Assembly: GCA_934754355.1 (NCBI GenBank)
Contig: CAKVID010000003.1
Coordinates: 146,153 to 210,152, forward strand
From: an uncultured Clostridia bacterium
GTDB lineage: Bacteria; Bacillota; Clostridia; Christensenellales; UBA1242
Length of the DNA stretch: 64,000 bases
Direction of reading: 5' to 3'
Shown here: positions 35,790 to 44,930 of the stretch, piece by piece
How the letters are laid out: the number at the start of each line of letters is the position of its first letter
How positions within the stretch are numbered: position 1 is the stretch's first letter
Position numbers and translations under genes: made by a program
The notes under the pieces: model-generated
The model's input: the letters and a program-made list of their open reading frames with translations, nothing else
What the model was told of the DNA's origin: nothing
Databases searched by the model: none

Positions 35790-37253
35790 TTATCTACTTA
35801 CAATTTTAACTCCATTATCAATAGGAGATACCCCTGCTGGTAATTCTTCCACTCCCTCTATTACAACTCCTCTTTGGGCTAGATATATTTCGTGTCGTAT
35901 CATTTTCTCTTCTATTAATTTATCGCCCAGATATTTTTGCAAATAACTCTTGGCTTCATATCCATCTTTGCTATAACTAATTCTGAAATATTCTCCTTTG
36001 AATAGAACTTTGCTTGCGTATTTGCCATCGGTGTCGGGGATTATTTTGTCCCCATCGCTTTTGATAGTGGCAACAGTCTCGCTTCTGGTCTTGTAAGTAT
36101 ATTCTAATTCGTGTGAATATAAGTCTACTCCTACACCATCTTTATTGGCATAAGTTCTAATATATATGGGATATTCGCTAGTGTTTGTAAATTTAAGGTC
36201 ACTGGTATATTCGGCAACCATTGCGTCTAGAGCCAGCGGGACATATTTTACTGGTAATGTGTGGCGATGAACTTCGTTTATTTGTACTCCGCCAAGTAGT
36301 AGGGCATTGTATAGGGTTGTACTGGCCTGACATATTCCGCCACCTATTCCTTCGGTAAATTCGCCGTTATATATTATTGTCGCTGTCTTAAATCCGTTCT
36401 CGGTAGTGTGTTCTCCTACAATTTCATTAAAAGATACACTTTGACCGGGAGCAATTTCCATTCCATTGAATTTGGATAGAGCCAGTTTGACATTGTGTTT
36501 TCTGCCACCTGTACTATCGGCAACTTTGGTGGTAAATGATGAAATATTGTGAGTTAGGCTTTGGTTGTATTCTTTGGTAATGGCTGGTATTTCTTCTTTG
36601 TATTTTAGATTTACAGATATTTTGTTGGAAGTCAAGAATTGCGAATTTATATCTTGATATAGGGCATTTTTGTCTACACGCCTGCCAGTAGAACTCTCTG
36701 TAATCACGAATTTATTTGTATTATTGGGGGTAAATTCAATTGTGCTATTAATGGGCTCTATTTCTACTTCTTTTAGTATTCCCTCAATCTTCTCATCAAG
36801 ACCTGTGAATATATAATTAAAAGCAATATTGATAGAACTTCCCGACCTATCGAATTGAGATAAGAAATCTACTCTCTCGTCATCTTCCCCAGTGTATGCA
36901 TTTTTGTCTTGACTGGCGTCAATTATTGTGTGTATATCCGAATTAACTTCCAAGTCATTTTTGTTAAATTTCCAACTTTGATTGCTGTCGTTATCTATTA
37001 TCTCTAATTCAAAGTCTTCGGCTTTGTCTTTGAAATTACTTAGCAGTACTGCTTGTGCTTCGTCTTTGTTCATGCCAGATAGATTTAGTCCATTAATTAC
37101 AGTGCCATTTTGTAATATTTTATTTGTGTGGTTATCTAGTACTAGAAATTGCCCAATTATTATAGCCGTAATTCCAAGTGAACATAGTGTAAGAATTGCC
37201 AGTATTTTATTTGTTTTTTGTTTGGAAGAATTTTGTTTGGTTCTTGACTTCAT
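35790..37253 (-). CDS. VanW family protein
   Basis: 487 residues from ATG 37253, chosen because AGGTGG lies just upstream; the frame is open for 25 more codons without a ribosome binding site. A membrane segment at about 19-40 anchors the protein. One or two peptidoglycan-binding-4-type domains follow (INGLNLSGMNKDEAQAVLL), then the VanW core with GGGICQASTTLYNALLLGGV, EVHRHTLPV and YTSDLKFTN. The function is unknown; relatives occur with vancomycin resistance clusters and in spore formers. It is monocistronic and starts 40 bases after the terminator of the phosphatase operon. Confidence 0.88.
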   Translation of the reverse strand: MKSRTKQNSSKQKTNKILAILTLCSLGITAIIIGQFLVLDNHTNKILQNGTVINGLNLSGMNKDEAQAVLLSNFKDKAEDFELEIIDNDSNQSWKFNKNDLEVNSDIHTIIDASQDKNAYTGEDDERVDFLSQFDRSGSSINIAFNYIFTGLDEKIEGILKEVEIEPINSTIEFTPNNTNKFVITESSTGRRVDKNALYQDINSQFLTSNKISVNLKYKEEIPAITKEYNQSLTHNISSFTTKVADSTGGRKHNVKLALSKFNGMEIAPGQSVSFNEIVGEHTTENGFKTATIIYNGEFTEGIGGGICQASTTLYNALLLGGVQINEVHRHTLPVKYVPLALDAMVAEYTSDLKFTNTSEYPIYIRTYANKDGVGVDLYSHELEYTYKTRSETVATIKSDGDKIIPDTDGKYASKVLFKGEYFRISYSKDGYEAKSYLQKYLGDKLIEEKMIRHEIYLAQRGVVIEGVEELPAGVSPIDNGVKIVSR

Positions 37254-37315
37254 ATTTCCACCTCGCTTTATCTTAGTTTGGCAAGTCTTTTGTGTTTCTA
37301 TACAATTTTTGAATA

Positions 37316-37369
37316 TAAAAAATGCCAAATAATTATGTTAATCTTTATATATTCCATAATTATCTGGCA
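37316..37369 (-). terminator. Terminator of the cca-phosphatase operon
   Basis: On the minus strand TGCCAGATAATTATG pairs with CATAATTATTTGGCA (one mismatch), followed by T6. Confidence 0.75.
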
Positions 37370-37376
37370 CTAAAAT

Positions 37377-38408
37377 TTATCTCAATTTGTACACATATTT
37401 TCCGTTTAAGTAAGAGCCTTCCTCTTCTTCTACAAGAACGCAAGTTCTCTCTATATCATTGTATATTAGGTCGTTGTAATTGATGTAACTAACAAGAGTG
37501 GAGTAAATAAGCATTAGGGTTTCTTGAATATTGATATCTAGATAGAATAGCCTCTCGGTGTAGGTAACAATATTCTTGATACACTGTTCTTCATTTAAGT
37601 TAAGTGCTGTTTCTGTTCTAACGCTATCAAAAGGGATATTCTCACATGCACACAAATCCTTGATAGTCTGCATTATATCTATTGCAAGTCTATTGCCTAG
37701 ATATTTCTTGGTTTCTATCTCTCCCATATCTTGCGCTCTTTCTAATGCACCAATCTTGCCTAAGTATTCTTCTCTTCTTAGTTTATTTGTAAACATCTGC
37801 ATTTGTTCTGTTTTGGCTTTTAGTTCATATAAGATTGCCGATTTCTGTTCTCCTGCAGTCAAATCTACTATCTGATAATCTTTCATTTTCTTGTACTTTA
37901 GAGCATTAAACCCACGCATGAAAGTCCTCTCTCTGAAAGTTATATTTGATGGTGCGTAGAATATAACGGGCGAGCAATTGTATGCTCCAATGAAAGGAAA
38001 ATTTTTGTTAGGCTTAAGGTCCAAGTTCCAACATACGAAAGCAGATAGATTAATTCCGCTTGCAACACATAGAATAATAGCATCGTCGTTATACTTGGAT
38101 TGAATATCTTTAATGGCGTCAATATTTCTCTTCATGGCATCTGCCCATTCTTCGCCTTCTACACTGCCTACTTCATTAAATCTAGGCTCTTCGATAATAG
38201 GAACTCCAAATGCTCTATTAATTATTTGTGCAGTTTTCTTGCAACGATAGAAATTAGAAGTATAGATGGCGGTTAGTTTAATATCCGATAATTGCTCGGC
38301 TACTAGTTCGGCATCTTGAATGCCTGTCTCGGTTATGTCGTCATTTTGACTTCTTGCTTTCTTGGGATTAACTTCTCTTTGTGCGTGATGGCAATAAATG
38401 ATTTTCAT
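37377..38408 (-). CDS. Histidine phosphatase superfamily protein, atypical
   Basis: 343 residues. The N-terminal 180 resemble the phosphoglycerate-mutase-like fold: IIYCHHAQRE in place of RHG, then TAIYTSNFYRCKKTAQII and a glutamate-bearing segment EVGSVEGEEW. The motif that normally holds the second catalytic histidine reads ILCVASGINLSAF, with serine where histidine is expected, so activity is doubtful. The C-terminal 150 residues (LKAKTEQMQMFTNKLRREEY and on) are helical and unlike the family. It overlaps the CCA-adding enzyme gene by four bases, indicating tight coupling. Confidence 0.65.
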   Translation of the reverse strand: MKIIYCHHAQREVNPKKARSQNDDITETGIQDAELVAEQLSDIKLTAIYTSNFYRCKKTAQIINRAFGVPIIEEPRFNEVGSVEGEEWADAMKRNIDAIKDIQSKYNDDAIILCVASGINLSAFVCWNLDLKPNKNFPFIGAYNCSPVIFYAPSNITFRERTFMRGFNALKYKKMKDYQIVDLTAGEQKSAILYELKAKTEQMQMFTNKLRREEYLGKIGALERAQDMGEIETKKYLGNRLAIDIMQTIKDLCACENIPFDSVRTETALNLNEEQCIKNIVTYTERLFYLDINIQETLMLIYSTLVSYINYNDLIYNDIERTCVLVEEEEGSYLNGKYVYKLR

Positions 38409-39700
38409 TTTCTATTCTCCTTAGAATTTATCTTTGTAAATGTTTTGTGTATTTCAGTGGCTAAATTTATAAGGTCACTTTTTTCATTTTTGACTTTCAG
38501 TTCAATTACTTGATTAAATAGTGTATTTAGTATGCTAGAAATAAATCGGGGTTCTATGTTGTGGTCAATTAAATCTTTGGCAGTAATTTTAAGTTTGTCT
38601 ATAGATGTAGGCAAATTTTTGCCCTCAACTAATAGTATATTATTATCAAGTCTAAGTTTGGCTTTCTTAGATAAATGCTTATAAATAATATTCTTATTGG
38701 CTGGTGTTAGCCCCAAATAATTAATACTAGCATTTAGAGTGTCTATATCATACTCAATATTCTCGTATATCAAATAAATCTTCTCAATTAGTCTAATTAT
38801 TGCTGAACTTTCTTTAATTCCGTCAATGCCTAGTAGCATATTAACAATATAAGATAATTGCGGGTGCTTGGCATGCTTTCTTATATAACTTCTAATCACT
38901 ATAAAGTAGAAGTCAGTTAGTCTATTGTCTGCATCTTCTAGATAGAAATTATTAATACTCTCTTTATCAATCTTCTGTTTGCGATGTAATGAGTGATTGA
39001 ATATTATTGGTAGCAAATCTAGATATAATATATTATTCCAAAAAATTGTATTATTTATGCCATGCTTAATATCTGCAACTACGCAATATTTAATTTCTTT
39101 GAGTATTCTCTCTTTGGAGATATTAAGTAAATTAGTCTTATAAAAATTAAGTGCTTTAAGGGTATTCTTCTCAATCTTGAAATTAAAAGTGCTAGCAAAT
39201 CTAATTGCTCTGAGTATTCTCAGCCCATCGTCTTTGAGAGTAAGCATTGGCTTATTTACAGTTCTGATTATTTTCTTTTCTAAGTCTTTTTGTCCGTTAC
39301 ACAAGTCTATAATTTCATCGTTATGAATATCATAGTATATAGAATTGATAGTGAAATCTCGCCTCAAACAATCTACTTCAATTTTGTCTACAAATTGTAC
39401 TTTGCTAGGAGTATGAGAATTGTCTGCATAACTTTCTGTTCTAAATCTGGTGTACTCATATTCTTCTTTGCTATTGCGAATTTGTAGCGTTCCTAGATGT
39501 TTATTAATAACCTTGCAAGTGAAGCCTAGAGTATTTGCTATCTCTTCTACTTCTTCGCAAGGCATACTAGAAGTAATGTCTATATCACTAGGGGTATATC
39601 CAAGTAGGGTGTCACGAACAAAACCACCAACGATATATAGATGGTGATTTCTTTTCTCAAATTCTTTTGCTAATTTTTTTAGACTACTTGAAACTTTCAT
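38405..39700 (-). CDS. cca: CCA-adding tRNA nucleotidyltransferase
   Basis: 431 residues from ATG 39700; the frame is open 13 codons further but without support. It adds or repairs the 3' CCA of tRNAs. The nucleotidyltransferase core shows YIVGGFVRDTLLGYTPSDID, with the DxD metal motif, then RRDFTINSIYY, DDGLRILRAIRFAS and FKIEKNTL, the class II arrangement. The C-terminal half is helical, without an HD motif that I can see, so it is not the HD-fused form. tRNA-Gln here encodes its own CCA, so the enzyme may mainly repair. Confidence 0.9.
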   Translation of the reverse strand: MKVSSSLKKLAKEFEKRNHHLYIVGGFVRDTLLGYTPSDIDITSSMPCEEVEEIANTLGFTCKVINKHLGTLQIRNSKEEYEYTRFRTESYADNSHTPSKVQFVDKIEVDCLRRDFTINSIYYDIHNDEIIDLCNGQKDLEKKIIRTVNKPMLTLKDDGLRILRAIRFASTFNFKIEKNTLKALNFYKTNLLNISKERILKEIKYCVVADIKHGINNTIFWNNILYLDLLPIIFNHSLHRKQKIDKESINNFYLEDADNRLTDFYFIVIRSYIRKHAKHPQLSYIVNMLLGIDGIKESSAIIRLIEKIYLIYENIEYDIDTLNASINYLGLTPANKNIIYKHLSKKAKLRLDNNILLVEGKNLPTSIDKLKITAKDLIDHNIEPRFISSILNTLFNQVIELKVKNEKSDLINLATEIHKTFTKINSKENRK

Positions 39701-39804
39701 ATCGAAATTATAACATATCTTTGTAACTACACAAAACAAAAGACCAAAAATTTATTGTTTTTTTGCAAAAGTACTCAAAATTTTCGGGTATTTTGTCAAA
39801 TTTA

Positions 39805-39833
39805 TTGTTAAAATAAATATTAGATGATATAAT
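39805..39833 (+). promoter_or_regulatory. Promoter of the SHOCT membrane-protein cluster
   Basis: TTGTTA (39805-39810), 17-base spacer, TATAAT (39828-39833); AGGGGGTGT precedes the first ATG at 39876. It diverges from the cca operon. Confidence 0.6.
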
Positions 39834-39875
39834 AAATTTGAATTTATTATAATGTTTTTGAGGGGGTGTTTATTA

Positions 39876-40667
39876 ATGAAAAGAAATAAACTCAATCTTA
39901 CAGCGGGAATACTTCTTGTTATCACTGCGGCATTAAGTATCTTATCAGAGATAGTTTATATAGTTAATTTTATAAGGCTAATAGAACTTTATAGAAGTGT
40001 TGGATATACAAATTTTACAATACTAATTTTATTCTATGCATATCTGTTTGCACTATATCTAGCCCAAGCAATTATTTATATGATATTTGGTGTCAAACTT
40101 ATCAAGAAGAGCAATCTTCCTAATTCTTTCGCCGAAAGCAAGACTATTATAATTGTGTCGCTGGTTCTTACTTCTTGTAGTTTTGCATTCGATGTTCAGA
40201 GAATTCTTACAATGCTATATGTAGCATGTATAGTTCTACTTATCTGTTCCTTGTGTAATGGTGCTAGAATAGATAAAGACAATTTGGAATATCTAAGTAG
40301 GGAAGCAGGATTAGATACAAACACTCAGGTTAAATCTCAGCCAGTTCAAGAGACGGTTGCCCAAGAGATAATCCCCGAGAAATCTGATAACGAAATGATG
40401 GCGGAGAAGATAGTTGCTATTAAGAAACTAAAAGATGATGGGGTTATATCACAAGCAGAATTTGATAAAGTAATATCTTCATTTGTGCACAAAGAAGAAA
40501 GTAACTCAAGTAAATCTGCTAGAATTAAAACTTCTAGCGATAACACAACTCCAACTAAGAGAACTAGAAAGTCAAGTAAAGTAGAGACTACTAGTACAAG
40601 TAAAGAAGAAACTAATAATATCCAAAAAGTTGAAACCAAAAGAAAAAGACAGAAAAATAAGGAGTAA
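39876..40667 (+). CDS. Membrane protein with SHOCT domain
   Basis: 263 residues from ATG 39876, with GGGGGTG upstream; a start 24 bases earlier (39852) is in frame but weaker. Four hydrophobic segments occupy about residues 8-130. A SHOCT helix follows (MAEKIVAIKKLKDDGVISQAEFDKVI), then a lysine/serine/threonine-rich tail, probably cytoplasmic. The SHOCT segment is a short helical hairpin found in many membrane proteins and thought to help oligomerise or bind partners. First gene of a five-gene cluster on one strand. Confidence 0.7.
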   Translation: MKRNKLNLTAGILLVITAALSILSEIVYIVNFIRLIELYRSVGYTNFTILILFYAYLFALYLAQAIIYMIFGVKLIKKSNLPNSFAESKTIIIVSLVLTSCSFAFDVQRILTMLYVACIVLLICSLCNGARIDKDNLEYLSREAGLDTNTQVKSQPVQETVAQEIIPEKSDNEMMAEKIVAIKKLKDDGVISQAEFDKVISSFVHKEESNSSKSARIKTSSDNTTPTKRTRKSSKVETTSTSKEETNNIQKVETKRKRQKNKE

Positions 40668-40670
40668 ATT

Positions 40671-41183
40671 ATGAAAGCAAAGAAACCTTTATTTTTAACA
40701 TCAGGAATTTTAAAAATTGTAGTATGTGCAATATCCTTCTTGATATTCTTCCTTATATCTCTAATGATTGAGCCAATTATAGAGAGTATTTGTGGAACTC
40801 CCGAAGCATACCAAGAGATGTTAAATCAATTGGCAGAAGTTTCGCCCGCAGAATACGCCTATTGGCAAAGCAAGGACTTGGCAGAATTTCAAGCCTATCT
40901 TATGAATACTGTTAATGCATTATGCGGAGTTGCATTATTTACAAGTGTAACAGGCATTATGTTTGGAATATTTAATATAATTTTTGCCAAAAAATATAAT
41001 ACAATGCTAGCAGGCAAGACTGGCAAGAAAGTAACATTTATGGTATTTGAATTAATCTTGTATCCAGGACTAATTACAAATGTACTTTCTATTATTGCGT
41101 TGTGGCTAAAAGATGATAAGGTAGAAAATGTCACACCAGAGCCAGCAGTACAGAAGACGAATGAGAGCGAGGTACAAGAATGA
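40671..41183 (+). CDS. Small membrane protein of the SHOCT cluster
   Basis: 170 residues; three or four hydrophobic segments (about 12-35, 80-105, 118-145) with an acidic loop containing EAYQEMLNQLAEVSPAEYAY. No family is recognised. It follows the SHOCT gene by three bases and overlaps the next by four, so the products are probably made together and may form a membrane complex. Confidence 0.65.
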   Translation: MKAKKPLFLTSGILKIVVCAISFLIFFLISLMIEPIIESICGTPEAYQEMLNQLAEVSPAEYAYWQSKDLAEFQAYLMNTVNALCGVALFTSVTGIMFGIFNIIFAKKYNTMLAGKTGKKVTFMVFELILYPGLITNVLSIIALWLKDDKVENVTPEPAVQKTNESEVQE

Positions 41184-41548
41184 TTAAGGGAGCAATGGGC
41201 AAGAGATTTAATTATTTTATGAGTGCATTCTTTAGATTAATTTGTTTCTTGGGAACACTTATTGCATATATTGTTGTCAAAATTACAGTGAACCCACCAA
41301 TCGAATGGCTAAATATTTTACTTATTTTGCTTAGTATTGGAGGCTTGGTGTCAGGCACATTCAATTTTATAATGTGTGGCATGACGGCTACTTCTTATAC
41401 AGAGAAGAAATGGCTTCAAATTATCTGCTTGATTGTTACAATTATTACAGGTGGAATATTTGGCACAACATTTACAAGCGTTGCACTTGCAACCAAGATA
41501 TCTCAAGAAGAGATTGATAACGAGAAGTTAATTCGTATCAAGAAATAA
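41180..41548 (+). CDS. Small membrane protein of the SHOCT cluster
   Basis: 122 residues with three hydrophobic segments (about 15-35, 40-62, 80-108). No family is recognised. Its start overlaps the stop of the 40671 gene by four bases. A charged tail with QEEIDNEKLIRIKK ends the protein. Confidence 0.65.
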   Translation: MIKGAMGKRFNYFMSAFFRLICFLGTLIAYIVVKITVNPPIEWLNILLILLSIGGLVSGTFNFIMCGMTATSYTEKKWLQIICLIVTIITGGIFGTTFTSVALATKISQEEIDNEKLIRIKK

Positions 41549-41601
41549 TGATAATGGAAAATTATGCTTTAAATTAAATTACTGAAAGGAAATATATCAA
41601 A

Positions 41602-42147
41602 ATGACAAAGAAAAGAAACAGCAATGCTTTACTAATTACAACATTTGTATTTACAATTATTAATCTTGTGCTAACAATATTTGTTGGCATGGCACTAGTA
41701 TTCAATATACTTGGTGTTGCCGATTATTATAATTATTTGATGTCGGGAATAACTAGTGGATATGACATGTCTATGCATATGACTTCATTCTATATCAATT
41801 TATTCTTGACAATAGGTGTTAATCTTTACTCTGCGGTATTCTATTACAAGGGTATTAAATATAGAGTAAATAACAAACAATATGGCAGAATGCTTCTATA
41901 TTATGCAGTAATGCAATTACTATTCTCTGCATACTTGCCGGGAATATTTGGACTAATTACAGCCATTGTTATGATTAATCATAAACCAGCCCCAATTGAT
42001 GAGAAAGCAGTAACTCAGAGTTTCCTATCTGAATACAAACTTGTTGCTATGAGTGAGGCGGTTACTAGACTCAAAGAATTGCGTGCAAGCGGAGCAATAT
42101 CCGAAGAAGAATATTATGCAAATCTTAATAAAATATTAGAAGGATAA
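41602..42147 (+). CDS. Membrane protein with C-terminal SHOCT motif
   Basis: 181 residues with about four hydrophobic segments (about 10-35, 55-80, 98-125) and a SHOCT segment at the end (TRLKELRASGAISEEEYYAN). It mirrors the architecture of the first gene of the cluster. The gap from the previous gene is 53 bases with AAAGGAAA before the ATG, still without a terminator. Confidence 0.7.
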   Translation: MTKKRNSNALLITTFVFTIINLVLTIFVGMALVFNILGVADYYNYLMSGITSGYDMSMHMTSFYINLFLTIGVNLYSAVFYYKGIKYRVNNKQYGRMLLYYAVMQLLFSAYLPGIFGLITAIVMINHKPAPIDEKAVTQSFLSEYKLVAMSEAVTRLKELRASGAISEEEYYANLNKILEG

Positions 42148-42158
42148 ATAACTAAGTA

Positions 42159-43175
42159 ATGGAGAAATGTAAGAAGTGTGGCGGGGGACTGGCATTTTGC
42201 CCTAGTTCTCAGAGTTTAAAATGCGAGAAATGTAACACCGAATATGAAATAAAGAAAAATACTGTCTATGACAAACACGATTTTGAGATGGAGAAAGAGA
42301 CCAAAGAAGAGTCTTTGGATTTATCTAAGATGAAGTCTCATTGCTCTTCTTGTGGTGCAGTATTTAGTGGCGAGACTTTCGCGATAAGTGATGTATGTAG
42401 TTATTGCGGGGCGCATTTGGTTATAGATTTTAATGATGGCGCTGCACCCGATTGTGTTATTCCATTTGCTTTTGATAGGAATACTGCCAAATCCAAATTT
42501 AGAACAGGACTAAGAAGCAAATGGTTCGTGCCAAGTAAATTCAAGAAAACACCACCAGAGAATACAATTGAGAGTATATATATTCCAGCATATTTGTGTG
42601 ATGTAAGCACAAGTAACTACTATACTGGCAAACTCTATGATATTCATAGGAAGAGTGATGGAGATACATATAAAACCTATACAAATATTAGCGGAACACA
42701 GAATGTAGTAGAGAGTAACTTGATTGTAGAGTGTAGTAGCGAGATGACGCAGGCTACTTTGAATGCTATTAAACCATATAATATTGCTGGTGCATACAAA
42801 TTCCAGCCAGACTTTATTCTAGGATATTCGGTTGAATACTTTAATAGGAATTTGCAAAAGTGCAAAGATAATTTTAAAGCAATGGCAGTTGCAAATGTAA
42901 GAAGAAGAATTCTAGAGAATTATTCTTATGACGGAGTAGATTATCTAAAGATTGATACTTCTTACTACGATTGTTGCTATTCCAAAATAATTTTGCCTAC
43001 TTACAGAGTTAATTATAAATACAAAGGCAAAGATTATTCTACATTTATGAATGGTCAGACAGGCAGAGTGGGTGGCAATATTCCTAGGTCAGCATTCAAG
43101 ATTACATTATTTGTGATTGGTGCAATACTAGGACTAGGTGCTATTGGATATCTTGTATATTTGCTAACATTATAA
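42159..43175 (+). CDS. Zinc-ribbon protein with C-terminal membrane helix
   Basis: 338 residues. Two zinc ribbons lie near the N-terminus (CKKCGGGLAFC..CEKC near 4-26, CSSCGAVFSG..CSYCG near 60-85), in the manner of TFIIB-type zinc-ribbon proteins. A beta-rich middle part includes IYIPAYLCDVSTSNYYTGKL and ILPTYRVNYKYKGKDYSTF. A membrane helix (about 312-336) ends the protein. The family function is unknown. Proteins of this shape often accompany SHOCT and phage-shock-like membrane proteins, so a membrane-quality role is a guess. It starts 11 bases after the previous stop and closes the cluster. Confidence 0.7.
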   Translation: MEKCKKCGGGLAFCPSSQSLKCEKCNTEYEIKKNTVYDKHDFEMEKETKEESLDLSKMKSHCSSCGAVFSGETFAISDVCSYCGAHLVIDFNDGAAPDCVIPFAFDRNTAKSKFRTGLRSKWFVPSKFKKTPPENTIESIYIPAYLCDVSTSNYYTGKLYDIHRKSDGDTYKTYTNISGTQNVVESNLIVECSSEMTQATLNAIKPYNIAGAYKFQPDFILGYSVEYFNRNLQKCKDNFKAMAVANVRRRILENYSYDGVDYLKIDTSYYDCCYSKIILPTYRVNYKYKGKDYSTFMNGQTGRVGGNIPRSAFKITLFVIGAILGLGAIGYLVYLLTL

Positions 43176-43358
43176 TGATAGAATACTCTGCATTATGTGA
43201 CATATATCTCATGACCAATAGTGTCTGACACCATTTAAGTAATTAAATTGTTGGCACAATAGCAAAATGAGTGTTTGTTCAAATCAATGAGCACTCGAAA
43301 AACTGCTTATTTAAAATTCCTATATTGACACTTAAATTTTATAGAAGGAAATAAACAT

Positions 43359-44693
43359 ATGGATAACATTATAAAAAACATAAGAAAATATAATATGCTA
43401 AAAGTTGGCGATAGAGTGGCTGTTGCTTGTTCGGGTGGCAAAGATAGTATGAGTTTGCTACATTTTCTTTGGTCGCACAGAGAAGAATTAGGCATAACCG
43501 TTGTTGCTGTAAATGTAGACCATAGTATTAGAGATAATAGTGCAAGCGATAGTCAATTTGTCGTTAATTATTGCGAGAGAAATAATATCAAAGTCTATAC
43601 TTTCAAAGTAAATGCAACTAAATTTGCCGAAGATAAGAAACTAACACTAGAACAAGGTGCTAGAGAGTGTAGATATAGAGTATTCAAAAGTCTAGTTCAG
43701 AAGAATTTAGTAGACAAAATTGCTCTTGCTCATCACTTGCAAGACCAAGCCGAGACAATACTTCTCAATATATTCAGAGGTACAGGCTTGAGTGGTGCTA
43801 GTGGCATGGATTATATTAGAGACGATACATATATAAGACCAATGCTTGATACTAGTAAGACCGCAATTTCAGCATATATTACGGCAAATGAAATCCCTTA
43901 TGTAGAAGATGAAACTAACGAAAGTAACGAATATAATCGTAATTATATCCGTAATCAAATAATGCCACTTATTCGTAATCGTTGGGCAAATGCAGATAGT
44001 GCAATAGTTAGTTTTGGTGCTAATTGTAGAGAAGACGATAATTATATAGAGAGTACTATTAGCAATGACGCTATTATTACAGAGAATAGTATTGCTAGAA
44101 TTTATACTAGTTACTTTGTTAATCCTAGACCTTATGTGTTTAGGCTTATCCTTAGGGCTTTGAAATCTATTAATTTGAGTACTAATATTGAGAAGAAGCA
44201 CTTGAAGATGATATATAATATGGCAATTGAGAGCGAGAACGGCACTAAGATTAGTTTGCCAAATGGACTATCTGTTATCAAAGAATATAATTTCATTACT
44301 TTCACTAATAGAAATATTAAGCCAAGTTCTAGAACATATCCATTTACTAGAGGCAAATTAGATATATCTAATTTTGGATTGATTGAGACTTTCTTGGTCA
44401 AGAAATTCAAAGTAGGCGAATTTACACACTTGATAGATAGTGCCAAACTTCCCAAAGATGCAGTATGGCGTTTTAGAAAAGATGGCGATGTATTCGAGAA
44501 ATTTGGCGGTGGCACTAATTCCCTTAGCGATTATCTAATAGATAAGAAAATCCCAGTTAGACTTAGAAATTGCACCCCAGTTCTTGCAATTGGCAATGAA
44601 ATCCTAATAATTGCTGGTGTAGAAATATCTGATAAAGTGAAAGTAGACAAATCTACTAAGACCGCTTACGGAATTAATGTTGTTAGATTTTAA
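43359..44693 (+). CDS. tilS: tRNA(Ile)-lysidine synthase TilS
   Basis: 444 residues. It converts the wobble cytidine of the CAU-anticodon tRNA-Ile to lysidine, so that it reads AUA. The PP-loop SGGKDSMSLLHFL (about residue 24) uses ATP, with VNVDHSIRDNS and ALAHHLQDQAETILLNIFRG following. The linker and C-terminal TilS domain (DAVWRFRKDGDVFE, KIPVRLRN) are complete. Length is normal. The gap of 183 bases upstream separates it from the SHOCT cluster; its own terminator is at 44714. Confidence 0.95.
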   Translation: MDNIIKNIRKYNMLKVGDRVAVACSGGKDSMSLLHFLWSHREELGITVVAVNVDHSIRDNSASDSQFVVNYCERNNIKVYTFKVNATKFAEDKKLTLEQGARECRYRVFKSLVQKNLVDKIALAHHLQDQAETILLNIFRGTGLSGASGMDYIRDDTYIRPMLDTSKTAISAYITANEIPYVEDETNESNEYNRNYIRNQIMPLIRNRWANADSAIVSFGANCREDDNYIESTISNDAIITENSIARIYTSYFVNPRPYVFRLILRALKSINLSTNIEKKHLKMIYNMAIESENGTKISLPNGLSVIKEYNFITFTNRNIKPSSRTYPFTRGKLDISNFGLIETFLVKKFKVGEFTHLIDSAKLPKDAVWRFRKDGDVFEKFGGGTNSLSDYLIDKKIPVRLRNCTPVLAIGNEILIIAGVEISDKVKVDKSTKTAYGINVVRF

Positions 44694-44713
44694 ATACTTA
44701 AATAATTTCCAAA

Positions 44714-44743
44714 AATATCCAAGCATTAACTTGGGTATTTTTT
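44714..44743 (+). terminator. tilS terminator
   Basis: AATATCCAAG pairs with CTTGGGTATT (one G-U) around six bases, followed by T6. Confidence 0.8.
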
Positions 44744-44744
44744 C

Positions 44745-44773
44745 TTGCGTAAATTATAACATGGTGCTATACT
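44745..44773 (+). promoter_or_regulatory. Promoter of dinB
   Basis: TTGCGT (44745-44750), 17-base spacer, TATACT (44768-44773). Transcription would begin near 44780, inside the LexA site. Confidence 0.7.
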
Positions 44774-44778
44774 AACTT

Positions 44779-44792
44779 AGAACAAATGTTCT
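44779..44792. promoter_or_regulatory. LexA (SOS) box of dinB
   Basis: AGAACAAATGTTCT contains GAAC-N4-GTTC, the consensus of the Gram-positive LexA/DinR box, and is itself a perfect palindrome. It lies over the expected transcription start of dinB, so binding would block the promoter until DNA damage. Confidence 0.8.
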
Positions 44793-44876
44793 ATCTAATT
44801 AAGTAGGGTAATATCTAGATATATTTTGTAATATAAAGAGAGATATTCCATATATATTTTGTTCGGTATTAGTAGT

Positions 44877-44921
44877 TATCAAAATAGATATTTTATTTAG
44901 TTATATATTATTGATAACAAG
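44877..44921 (+). repeat. Inverted repeat in the dinB leader
   Basis: GTTATCAA and TTGATAAC are perfect inverted arms about 28 bases apart, directly before the ribosome binding site AAGGGGTGGGG. They could fold to hide or expose that site. Confidence 0.4.
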
Positions 44922-44930
44922 GGGTGGGGA

